In this document: one piece after another, positions 1-7,327 of the stretch
Position numbering within the stretch: position 1 is the first letter of the stretch
How the letters are laid out: each line of letters begins with the position of its first letter
DNA from: Opitutus sp. GAS368
GTDB lineage: Bacteria > Verrucomicrobiota > Verrucomicrobiia > Opitutales > Opitutaceae
DNA: 64,000 nucleotides
Reading direction: 5' to 3'
NCBI GenBank assembly: GCA_945871085.1
Contig: CAMBVX010000002.1
Span: forward strand, 1 to 64,000
Position numbers and translations under genes: made by a program
The notes under the pieces: generated by a model
Databases searched by the model: none
Seen by the model: only the letters and a program-made list of their open reading frames with translations
Told to the model about the DNA's origin: nothing

Positions 1-1166
1 TCTTCGCGGGCGAGGGTCATGTTGGCCTGCACGTCGTCGACGATGGTGGCGCCGAGGTAGAAACCGCGCGGGGCGTCGGCGACTTTGAGGTCGCGGCCGT
101 CGGCGATGACTTTTGCTCCTTCGGATTCGCCGCTCGCGACGAGGCTGAGCACGCGCTCGCGGTGGGCCGCGGTGATGACCGGACCCATGTCGGGCTGGGC
201 GGCGGGGGAGGGTTGGTCCGTGCGGCCGATCTTGATCGCACGAGCGGCCGCGACGAGGTCGGGAAGCAGGCGCTCGGCGGCGGCCCCGACGGTGAGCGCG
301 GTGGAGCCCGCCATGCAGCGTTCGCCGGCGCAGCCGAAGGCGGCGGTGGAGAGCGCCTCGACGGTTTTGGCGATGTCGGCATCGGGCATGATGACGATGT
401 AGTTTTTCGCGCCACCGTTGGCTTGGACGCGTTTGCCGTGGCGCGTGCCGGTTTCGTAGATGTATTTCGCGATGGGCGTGGAGCCGACAAAGGAGATCGC
501 GCGCACCGTCGGATGAGTGAGCAAGGTGTCGACCGCGTCGCGTCCGCCGTGGACGATGTTGAACACGCCCTTGGGCAGACCGGCCTTTTCGAGGAGTTCA
601 CCAAGGAGCACGGCAGTGAGCGGGACTTTTTCGCTCGGCTTCAGGATGAAGGTATTGCCGCAGGCAAGGGCGAGCGGGAACATCCACAGCGGCACCATCG
701 CAGGGAAGTTAAATGGGGTGATGCCGACGCAGACGCCGAGGGGTTGGTTGAGGGTCTCGCAATCCACGCTGCGCGCGAGGTTCTCGAGCGTGTCGCCGAA
801 AAGCAGGGTGGGCACGCCGCACGCGTATTCAATATTCTCGATACCACGGTGCACATCGCCGCGCGCCTCGGAGAGCGTCTTGCCGTGCTCGCGGGAAACG
901 GTGGCGCAAAGCGTGTCGTAGTTTTGTTCGATGAGTTGGCGATAACGGAAAAACACGCGGGCGCGCTCGACGGCGGGCGTCTCGCTCCACGCCGGAAAGG
1001 CGGCGTGCGCGGCCGCGACGGCGGCATTGACCTCGGCCGCGCCGCCGACGGGGCATTGCGCGATGACGTCGCCGGTGGAGGGATTGAAGACGGGCGTGGT
1101 GGCGAGTTGAGGGGAGCGCAGCCATGCGCCAGCGATGTAGTGGGGGACGAGGGGAGTGGTATTCAT
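1..1166 (-). CDS. mmsA: CoA-acylating methylmalonate/malonate-semialdehyde dehydrogenase (partial)
   Basis: This is the first 388 residues of an aldehyde dehydrogenase; the C-terminus, about 100 residues by family length, lies beyond the window edge. I translated it by hand from an ATG at 1166 (MNTTPLVPHYIAGAW). It has the MmsA/IolA landmarks: GITPFNFPAMVPLWMFPLA, NGGAKNYIVIMPDAD, and GCAGERCMAG with the nucleophilic Cys at residue 284. The family oxidises malonate or methylmalonate semialdehyde with NAD+ and CoA to acetyl- or propionyl-CoA, the last step of inositol or valine breakdown. It is the distal gene of the minus-strand group iolD-iolE-transaldolase-mmsA, which points to the inositol role (IolA). 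An inverted repeat lies just before its start. Family assignment is firm; the choice between inositol and valine substrates is inferred from neighbours. Confidence 0.93.
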   Translation of the reverse strand, partial: MNTTPLVPHYIAGAWLRSPQLATTPVFNPSTGDVIAQCPVGGAAEVNAAVAAAHAAFPAWSETPAVERARVFFRYRQLIEQNYDTLCATVSREHGKTLSEARGDVHRGIENIEYACGVPTLLFGDTLENLARSVDCETLNQPLGVCVGITPFNFPAMVPLWMFPLALACGNTFILKPSEKVPLTAVLLGELLEKAGLPKGVFNIVHGGRDAVDTLLTHPTVRAISFVGSTPIAKYIYETGTRHGKRVQANGGAKNYIVIMPDADIAKTVEALSTAAFGCAGERCMAGSTALTVGAAAERLLPDLVAAARAIKIGRTDQPSPAAQPDMGPVITAAHRERVLSLVASGESEGAKVIADGRDLKVADAPRGFYLGATIVDDVQANMTLARE

Positions 1167-1173
1167 AGAGGGT

Positions 1174-1244
1174 AGGGCGGACTTCAGTCCGCCGAGGGGG
1201 CAAGGGGCGTTGGGGGTGTTCGCAGGCGGACGGAAGTCCGCCCT
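1174..1244. repeat. Intergenic inverted repeat, cggacttcagtccg type
   Basis: Two 20-bp arms, 1174-1193 and 1225-1244, are inverted copies matching at 19 of 20 positions, separated by 31 bp. Each arm is itself partly palindromic (ggact-tc-agtcc). The unit fills the gap between the transaldolase stop and the mmsA start. It resembles REP-like palindromic elements. It has no T-tract, so it is unlikely to be a simple terminator, but it could fold in the mRNA and uncouple or stabilise the two cistrons. Confidence 0.75.
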
Positions 1245-1248
1245 GCTT

Positions 1249-2307
1249 TCAGAGCGGCAACATGCGCGAGCGCACGGAGGCGATCAAGTCGCCATAACCG
1301 CCGAGGAATTGACTGAGCGTGTGCTGGGTCGCGCCGTAGCTGAGGAATTCGGCGGGCTGCATGCCGCCTTCGTCGTGGGCGCGGATGAAGTCGGGGAACT
1401 TCGCGCGGAGTTCGGCGAGGATTGCGCCGTCGACGGGCTGTTCGAGCGTGAGGGAGGGCGCGGTGGTGGAGGTGTTGAACTTCGTCCACCACGTGTAGGG
1501 CACGGTCTGGAGCACGTCGCGGCCGATGATTTGTGACCAGTGGTTTTCGTGGCGATAGGCGGCCGCGAGGAGCGTGCCGGGGAGACCGCGTTGTTTGAAA
1601 ATACGGTGCGCGTTTTTGAAGACGGCGAGGCCGGACCACTCGATGGTGCCGGGGCTGACGGAGATTTTTTGTGCTGCGGCGACGCGCTTCAGTTGGTCAT
1701 CCACGCGGCCGATCATGAGCGTGATATAGGGGCGAATGGCGTCGGCGTCGCGCCCGGCGGCGCGGGCGCGTTTGAGTCCACGGGCAAGCGCGGCGGAGAC
1801 GGCGAGGGCTTGCGGCACGGTGAAGCTCACCGTGGCGTTTACGCGGATACCGCGGGCCGTCATCTCCTCCATCGCGGCGATGCCGACTTCGGTGGCGGGC
1901 GCCTTGATTGCGATGTTGGGAGCGAGCGAGGCGAGTTGGGTGGCCTGCGCGACCATGAGGTCGAAGTTCGGATAATACTTCGGATTTACCTGCGCGGAGA
2001 GAAATCCCTTGGCGCCGCGCGTGGCCGTGTAGACCGGCATCAGGCGAGAGGCGGCGTCGATCGCGAGAGTGTGGATGAGTTTCCACGCAATGTCGTCTTC
2101 GGTGTCAGCGGGGTGGTCGAAGAGCAGGCGGTCGATGATCGGGTGGCACAGCGCGGGCTGCGCTGTGACGGCCTGCGAAACAATCACGGGATTGGAGGTG
2201 CCGCCGACGGCCCCGAGGGCGACGCCTGCGGAAAGCTCGGCGGGGACGCCGGAGTCGTTCCACCAATCGGCGCCGAGCGCCGTCATTTGGGACATGCGGG
2301 AGATCAT
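1249..2307 (-). CDS. Transaldolase-family protein
   Basis: About 352 residues from ATG 2307; ATGs at 2295 and 2286 are alternatives and no clear Shine-Dalgarno decides. The fold markers are those of class I transaldolases: an early TSNP turn (residues 37-40), the Schiff-base lysine in NIAIKAPAT (Lys135), and NATVSFTVPQAL after it. The C-terminal half has FKNAHRIFKQRGLPGTLLAA and YTWWTKFNTS, seen in longer transaldolase-like proteins. Transaldolases transfer a dihydroxyacetone unit between sugar phosphates or act as aldolases. Lying between iolE and mmsA, it could cleave the phosphorylated keto-deoxygluconate intermediate of inositol breakdown in place of the class II aldolase IolJ. That role is an inference; a pentose-phosphate role is the alternative. 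Confidence 0.8.
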   Translation of the reverse strand: MISRMSQMTALGADWWNDSGVPAELSAGVALGAVGGTSNPVIVSQAVTAQPALCHPIIDRLLFDHPADTEDDIAWKLIHTLAIDAASRLMPVYTATRGAKGFLSAQVNPKYYPNFDLMVAQATQLASLAPNIAIKAPATEVGIAAMEEMTARGIRVNATVSFTVPQALAVSAALARGLKRARAAGRDADAIRPYITLMIGRVDDQLKRVAAAQKISVSPGTIEWSGLAVFKNAHRIFKQRGLPGTLLAAAYRHENHWSQIIGRDVLQTVPYTWWTKFNTSTTAPSLTLEQPVDGAILAELRAKFPDFIRAHDEGGMQPAEFLSYGATQHTLSQFLGGYGDLIASVRSRMLPL

Positions 2308-2348
2308 GGGAAGAAAGAGAGAAGGCGAGAGGGGGAGATGGATCGGGG

Positions 2349-2424
2349 GTAGGAGCCGGCTTGCGGGCGAAGTTGAGGCGTGAAGACGACGAGCATTTTG
2401 AATCGCCCGCAAGCGGGCTCCTAC
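2349..2424. repeat. REP-like inverted repeat between iolE and the transaldolase gene
   Basis: Arms at 2349-2370 and 2403-2424 are inverted copies matching at 21 of 22 positions around a 32-bp spacer. The arm sequence (tcgcccgcaagcgggctcct) recurs at 14655-14708, 19641-19704 and 38598-38618, so this is a dispersed family. The right arm overlaps the iolE stop codon at 2421-2423. Confidence 0.8.
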
Positions 2425-3428
2425 ACTCCCGCGTGCGTGCGAATGTAGTCGCGGGCGGCGCGGGCTTTGGGGAGGGCGGGGACTTTGACGGGATCTTCCT
2501 CGGCTTCGGCGACGAGCCAGCCGCGGTAGTCGACGGATTTGAGGATGCGGAAAATCGCGGGGAAATCGACGCAGCCATCGCCGGGAATGGTGAACACGCC
2601 CTCGGTTACGGCGCGGCAAAACGACCAGCCCTCGCGGCGCACGCGCTCGGCGATGGCGGGGCGCAGGCTCTTGAGGTGGACGTGCCGGATGCGGGCGGCG
2701 TGGCGTTGCGTGACGGCGACGGGATCGATTCCGGCAAGCGCGAGGTGGCCCGGGTCAAGGAGCAGAAAGAGCGCGGGCACGTCGGCGAAGAGGCGGTCGA
2801 GTTCGGCTTCGGTCTGGATGACCGTGCCCATGTGGTGGTGATACACGACGCGCATTTCTGCGGAGGCGGCGACCGTGCAGAAAAGTTTCAAGCCGATGAC
2901 GAGGCGGTCCCATTCGGCCGCGTCGAGCGCGCGGCGGTCGGAGGTGCAAAAACCGAGGGCGGCCTCGCGTGTGCCGTGGATGCAGTGGCTGCATTCGGCA
3001 ACGATGGCGACGCGGGCACCGAGAGTTTTTAAGAGGTTGAGATGCGCGCGGAAGTTTTTCTCCTCGGCCGCGAGGTCGGCGGTGGCGAGGTAGGTGGAGT
3101 GCCACCCGCTGACGAGGCGGAGGTCGTGGCGGCCGAGGGCGTCGGCGAGCGCGGTGGGGGTTCGCGGGTAGGCGTGGCCGAGTTCGCTGCCGGCGTAACC
3201 GGCGGCGCGCATTTCGCGGAGAATCGTGTCGAGGGGGACATTGCCGGCGAGTTCGTTGAAGTCGTCGTTGCTCCAGATGATGGGATTGGCACCGACGAGG
3301 CAGTCGCGGTGGAGGGTGGTGCTTGGCGTGGGGTAGCGCGGTGCTTTAGCCCGCGTGCGGGAACGCTGAGTCGCGGGCTGAAGCCTCGCGCTACCTCGGA
3401 CTGCACCTTCGAGTCTTTTCTTTTTCAT
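2421..3428 (-). CDS. iolE: Inosose dehydratase (IolE-like TIM-barrel protein)
   Basis: 335 residues as read from ATG 3428. The core begins near residue 45 (VGANPIIWSNDDF) and matches IolE, which dehydrates 2-keto-myo-inositol to the 3,5/4-trihydroxycyclohexane-1,2-dione substrate of IolD. Likely metal ligands of the xylose-isomerase-like barrel are Glu145 (VAECSHC), Asp225 (LLDPGHL), His251 (HVHLKS) and a Glu near 308 (LVAEAEED). The ATG overlaps the iolD stop by one base (TGATG), suggesting translational coupling. The first 44 residues are not IolE-like and are largely encoded by a palindromic repeat at 3332-3396. I find no ATG, GTG or TTG in frame between the repeat and the conserved core, so the extension seems to be translated. 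Confidence 0.88.
   Translation of the reverse strand: MKKKRLEGAVRGSARLQPATQRSRTRAKAPRYPTPSTTLHRDCLVGANPIIWSNDDFNELAGNVPLDTILREMRAAGYAGSELGHAYPRTPTALADALGRHDLRLVSGWHSTYLATADLAAEEKNFRAHLNLLKTLGARVAIVAECSHCIHGTREAALGFCTSDRRALDAAEWDRLVIGLKLFCTVAASAEMRVVYHHHMGTVIQTEAELDRLFADVPALFLLLDPGHLALAGIDPVAVTQRHAARIRHVHLKSLRPAIAERVRREGWSFCRAVTEGVFTIPGDGCVDFPAIFRILKSVDYRGWLVAEAEEDPVKVPALPKARAARDYIRTHAGV
3332..3396. repeat. Palindromic repeat inside the 5' end of iolE
   Basis: Arms at about 3332-3356 and 3372-3396 are inverted copies (about 21 of 25 positions) of the type ggtagcgcg..cttcagcccgcg. The unit lies wholly inside the iolE reading frame, coding roughly residues 11-33 (arginine, alanine and proline rich), and keeps the frame open. 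Its sequence differs from the two other palindromes in this operon. Confidence 0.75.
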
Positions 3429-5299
3429 CAGTAATAGAATTTCTGCCGCTTGATCGCGCGGTCATAGGCTTTGCTCGCGGCGCGCACGCCGGGGAGCTGC
3501 GATGTGGCGGAGACGGGCACATCCCACCACGAGTAGCCCGGCAGACCGACGTCGGCGCGGACGGGGACGTGGATGACGACGGTGCCTTTCGCGGCTTTCG
3601 CGGTCACGAGGGCGGCGGTGAGTTCGGCGAGCGTCGCGGCGCGGAGGCCAGTGGCGCCTAGGCTTTCCGCATTTTTGGCAAAATCCACAGCGACCGGTTT
3701 GCCTTCGAGTCGGCCGGGTGTGCCGAGGCGGTGGCGGAATTCGTTGCCGAAACTCTTCCCGCCGCTGCCGCGCTGGAGATTATGGATACAGCCGAAGCCG
3801 TGGTTGTCGTTGACGACGATGATGAGTTTCAGGCCTTCCTGCACGGCGCTGACGATCTCGGTGTGCAGCATCAGGTAGCTGCCGTCGCCGAGAAACGCGA
3901 AGACCTCGCGGCGCGGGTCGGCGAGTTTCACCCCGAGGGCGCCGGCAATCTCGTAGCCCATGCACGAGTAGCCGTATTCGGAGTGGTAGTCGTTGGGGGC
4001 ATGCGAGCGCCAGAGTTTATGGATGTCACCGGGGATGCCGCCGGACGCGTGGACGGCGGTGCCGGTGGTGCCGCAGGCGGTGTTCACGGCGTCGATGACT
4101 TGCGCTTGAGTGAGCCCGGGCGCGTCGTGGCGCGGGGCGACGAGGGCGGCGCGTGTCTCGGACCACGTGGTGCGCACGCGAGCGATTTTCGCGCGATAGG
4201 TCGATGAAATGGACCAACCGGCGAGGGCGCGGGTGAGCTGAGTCAGGATCGCGCGGGCGTCGCCGACGAGGGGAAGTGCGCCGTGTTTGTGCGAATCGGC
4301 GGCGTGGATGTTGAGGCCGATGAAGCGGACGCGCGGATGTTGAAACTGGCTCTTGGACGCGGTGGTGAAATCGCTGAGACGCGTGCCGAGGTGGATGACG
4401 AGGTCGGCTTCGCCGGCGAGGGCGTTGGCGGCGGCGGTGCCGGTGACACCGATGGCACCGAGGCAGGACGGGTGCGCGTCAAGGATGGCGCCTTTGCCGG
4501 CCTGCGTGACGGCGACGGGGATACCGGTGGACTCGGCGAATTGCGCGAGCGCGGCCGTGGCAGCGCTGTAGTGGACGCCGCCGCCGGCGACGATGAGCGG
4601 ACGCCTTGCGGCGCGGAGGAGTGCGACCGCCGCCCGGAGTTTCTCCGCGGAGCAACCGGGGCGTTCGACCGTGTAGACGCGTTTCTCAAAAAAGTGCTGC
4701 GGGTAGAGGCCGGTCTCGGCCTGCACGTCTTCGGGTATCGCGATGGTCACGGCGCCGGTTTCCGCCGGATCGGCGAGGATGCGCATTGCTTCGGGCAGGG
4801 CAGTGAGGAGCTGTTCCGGCCGGTTGATGCGGTCCCAATATTTCGAGACCGGGCGGAAGCAGTCGTTGACGCTCACATCTTGGCTGCCGGGAAATTCGAG
4901 CTGTTGGAGCACGGGGGCGGGGCGGCGATTGGCGAAGATATCGCCGGGCAGCAGGAGGACGGGCAGGCGGTTGACGGAGGCGACGGCGGCACCGGTGATC
5001 ATGTTCGTCGCGCCGGGGCCGACGGAACTGGTGCACGCGTAGGTGCCCAGGCGTTGGCGGGCTTTGGCGAACGCGACGGCGGAGTGGACCATGGCCTGCT
5101 CGTTCTTTGCTTGAAAATAAGGGAGCGCGGTGCCGCCGAATTCCTCGAGAGCCTGGCCGAATCCGGTGACGTTGCCGTGGCCGAAGATACCGAAGACGCC
5201 GTGGATGAGGCGATGCTCGGTGCCATCGCGGCGGATATATTGTTGCTGGAGAAATTTCACCAAGGCCGCGGCCATGCTGAGGGGAACAGTTTTGCTCAT
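3428..5299 (-). CDS. iolD: 3D-(3,5/4)-trihydroxycyclohexane-1,2-dione hydrolase
   Basis: 623 residues, a normal IolD length. It is a thiamine-diphosphate enzyme: the cofactor-activating Glu67 sits in QAKNEQAMVH, and the ThDP/Mg motif runs from GDGS (471-474) to NDN (497-499). IolD-type stretches include LIHGVFGIFGHGNVTGFGQ near residue 31 and a C-terminal GYSWWDVPV. The enzyme opens the inositol-derived ring dione to 5-deoxyglucuronate. It is the first gene of the minus-strand operon and overlaps iolE by one base. No iolB, iolC, iolG or transporter is in the window; they may lie elsewhere. The divergent promoter region contains an imperfect palindrome at 5403-5442. Confidence 0.95.
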   Translation of the reverse strand: MSKTVPLSMAAALVKFLQQQYIRRDGTEHRLIHGVFGIFGHGNVTGFGQALEEFGGTALPYFQAKNEQAMVHSAVAFAKARQRLGTYACTSSVGPGATNMITGAAVASVNRLPVLLLPGDIFANRRPAPVLQQLEFPGSQDVSVNDCFRPVSKYWDRINRPEQLLTALPEAMRILADPAETGAVTIAIPEDVQAETGLYPQHFFEKRVYTVERPGCSAEKLRAAVALLRAARRPLIVAGGGVHYSAATAALAQFAESTGIPVAVTQAGKGAILDAHPSCLGAIGVTGTAAANALAGEADLVIHLGTRLSDFTTASKSQFQHPRVRFIGLNIHAADSHKHGALPLVGDARAILTQLTRALAGWSISSTYRAKIARVRTTWSETRAALVAPRHDAPGLTQAQVIDAVNTACGTTGTAVHASGGIPGDIHKLWRSHAPNDYHSEYGYSCMGYEIAGALGVKLADPRREVFAFLGDGSYLMLHTEIVSAVQEGLKLIIVVNDNHGFGCIHNLQRGSGGKSFGNEFRHRLGTPGRLEGKPVAVDFAKNAESLGATGLRAATLAELTAALVTAKAAKGTVVIHVPVRADVGLPGYSWWDVPVSATSQLPGVRAASKAYDRAIKRQKFYY

Positions 5300-5402
5300 G
5301 GGGATTTAGGAGAAGAGGGGAGGGGGGGCGGTATCCAGCCCTGTGGCAGGGGACCAAGCGTCCACATGTGCTCGGGGGCGAACGTGAAACCAGTATCGGG
5401 CT

Positions 5403-5442
5403 GCGAGGATTTGGTCTGCGAAAAAGCAGAACGCAAATCCGC
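5403..5442. promoter_or_regulatory. Candidate operator between iolD and the SDR gene
   Basis: An imperfect palindrome lies in the divergent promoter region. Outer arms are gcgaggattt (5403-5412) and aaatccgc (5435-5442); inner arms are tctgc (5415-5419) and gcaga (5426-5430) around gaaaaa. It could be a repressor-binding site controlling both directions. No regulator gene is adjacent, so the assignment is only structural. Confidence 0.35.
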
Positions 5443-5525
5443 AAAAATCTAACGTTGGAATATTTTGCCAGTCCGGCTGTCGAGGAGCTTCACTTCAGGG
5501 GAAATTGCCGCACGCTGGCGGTGAA

Positions 5526-6344
5526 ATGTCCGTCAAAGTAGACCCCATGCCGTCATCACGAGCAGTTGCATCCGGCGAGTGCTCGGACCCGTTTTCGCTG
5601 CGCGGACGGCGGGCGCTCATCACGGGTGCGGGACAAGGAATCGGATTTGCGCTGGCCCGCGGGCTTGGCGTGGCCGGGGCGGAATTGGTGCTCAACGACG
5701 TCGATCCCGTCCGTTTGGAGCAGGCGGTGGCGACGTTGCGCGGTGAGGGCTTCACGGTGAACGGTCGTTGTTTTGATGTGACGAATGGCGCTGACGTCGA
5801 GCGGAGTGTGGCGGAGGTCGAACGGGGGATCGGACCGGTGGACAGCTTGATCAACAATGCGGGGATCCATCGCCGGGCGCCGTTGGAAACGATGCCGACC
5901 GAGCGCTGGCAAGCCGTGCTCGACGTGAATTTGACCAGTGCGTTTTTGGTCACCCGTGCGGTCGTGGGTGGCATGATCCGGCGCCGCGCGGGCAAGATCA
6001 TCACTATCTGTTCGCTCAACTGTGAAGTCTCCCGGCCAACGATCGCCAACTACGCCGCTGCCAAGGGTGGATTGAAAATGCTGACGCGCGCGATGGCGGT
6101 GGAGTGGGCGCGGCATAACATTCAGGTCAACGGACTTGGTCCCGGCTATATTCGCACCGCGATGACGGGCACGCTCACGATCGAGGCGGAGTTTGATCGC
6201 CTGATTTGTGCCCGGACGCCGGCCGGGCGTTGGGGTGAATCTCGGGAGTTGGTGGGCACCGCGGTGTTTCTCTCCTCGCGCGCGGCAGATTTTGTAAACG
6301 GCCAGATTCTCTACGTCGATGGTGGGTTGTTGGCGGCTCTGTGA
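5526..6344 (+). CDS. SDR-family oxidoreductase, gluconate 5-dehydrogenase-like
   Basis: 272 residues from ATG 5526 (ATG 5547 is also possible). This is a classical short-chain dehydrogenase: nucleotide-binding TGAGQGIG (33-40), NNAG (110-113), and the catalytic set Ser163, Tyr176 and Lys180 in YAAAK. The C-terminus ends in GQILYVDGGLLAAL. The overall pattern (FSLRGRRALITGAGQGIG) resembles IdnO/gluconate 5-dehydrogenases, which interconvert gluconate and 5-ketogluconate. It is divergent from iolD and may handle keto-sugar acids in the same catabolic setting; the substrate is inferred only. Confidence 0.8.
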   Translation: MSVKVDPMPSSRAVASGECSDPFSLRGRRALITGAGQGIGFALARGLGVAGAELVLNDVDPVRLEQAVATLRGEGFTVNGRCFDVTNGADVERSVAEVERGIGPVDSLINNAGIHRRAPLETMPTERWQAVLDVNLTSAFLVTRAVVGGMIRRRAGKIITICSLNCEVSRPTIANYAAAKGGLKMLTRAMAVEWARHNIQVNGLGPGYIRTAMTGTLTIEAEFDRLICARTPAGRWGESRELVGTAVFLSSRAADFVNGQILYVDGGLLAAL

Positions 6345-6393
6345 GTTCCGAGAATTGTGCTCAAAGGCCATCGTTCCCGTCACGCTCTCTCTC

Positions 6394-7215
6394 ATGCGCT
6401 CACTGCTTTCCTTCGTCTTGTTCGCGATTTTCAACTCCGGCATGGGCGCTGCGGCGGCAGACGCACCGCCCCTGATCCGGGCTCACGCCCATAACGATTA
6501 CGAACATCCGCGCCCGTTACTCGATGCCTTGGCCTGTGGCTTTGGTAGCATCGAAGCGGATGTTCACCTCGTCGATGGAGGATTGCTCGTGGCGCATGAG
6601 CGCAAGGCGGTGCAGCCTGCGCGCACGCTGGAAGCACTCTACCTCGATCCTCTGCGCGAGCGAGTGAGGCAAAACGGCGGGCGCGTTTACCGAGGTGGAC
6701 CGACGATTATTCTGTTGATTGACGTGAAGTCCGAAGCGACGGCGACCTATGGTGCGCTGCACGACCTGCTCAAAAACTATGCGGAGATGCTCACGGTCTT
6801 CCGTGACGGCGGCACGACGCCCGGAGCGATTACGGTGATTGTGTCCGGTTCCCGCGCCCCCGGCGTGATGGCGGCCCAGTCGCTCCGCTACGCCGCCATG
6901 GATGGCCGGATTGACGATCTTGCCGGCCAAACGGCGCCCGCGTTCATCCCGTTGGTCAGTGATAACTGGCAGAAGGTTTTCACGTGGCGCTGGACCGGAC
7001 CCATGCCGGCGGAGGACGCCCGGAAGCTGAAAAACCTCGTCGAGCAAGCCCACGCCCAAGGCCGCCAGCTGCGGTTTTGGAACACGCCTGATAGGCCCGC
7101 GGCGTGGAGTCTGCTCTACGAAGCCGGCGTGGATCTGATCAACACGGACCAACTCGTCGGGCTCCAAGAGTTTTTGCGCGGACGGAAATCTGGGGAGAAA
7201 ACTAAGAGCCGCTGA
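6394..7215 (+). CDS. Secreted phospholipase C / glycerophosphodiesterase-like protein
   Basis: 273 residues from ATG 6394, chosen because it begins a clean signal peptide (MRSLLSFVLFAIFNSGMGAA, cleaved near AAAADA). The mature protein opens with RAHAHNDYEHPRPLLDAL and continues GFGSIEADVHLVDGGLLVAH, the two His-containing elements of PI-PLC-like TIM-barrel phosphodiesterases. DVKSEAT matches the next barrel strand, and the end carries VDLINTDQL. Such exported proteins cleave phosphodiester head groups. Its place beside inositol catabolic genes makes release of inositol or glycerol phosphates attractive, but no enzyme of this exact subgroup is known to me to prove it. Confidence 0.7.
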   Translation: MRSLLSFVLFAIFNSGMGAAAADAPPLIRAHAHNDYEHPRPLLDALACGFGSIEADVHLVDGGLLVAHERKAVQPARTLEALYLDPLRERVRQNGGRVYRGGPTIILLIDVKSEATATYGALHDLLKNYAEMLTVFRDGGTTPGAITVIVSGSRAPGVMAAQSLRYAAMDGRIDDLAGQTAPAFIPLVSDNWQKVFTWRWTGPMPAEDARKLKNLVEQAHAQGRQLRFWNTPDRPAAWSLLYEAGVDLINTDQLVGLQEFLRGRKSGEKTKSR

Positions 7216-7327
7216 CCACATTGGCGGGGTGCGGGCAATATATGCGCAGTGTTTCACAAGGTGCGCTGCCATTCGGCGCTTTGCTCCGAAACGAGCACCG
7301 CGCAACGTCGGATAAACCTATCTCATT

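Noticed and set aside
162-1175. Long plus-strand open frame opposite mmsA
   Set aside because: GC-rich antisense shadow; its protein is low-complexity Gly/Arg/Asp, while the minus strand encodes a clear MmsA.
4283-5452. 389-codon plus-strand frame opposite iolD
   Set aside because: No domain recognisable; composition typical of an antisense shadow of a high-GC gene.
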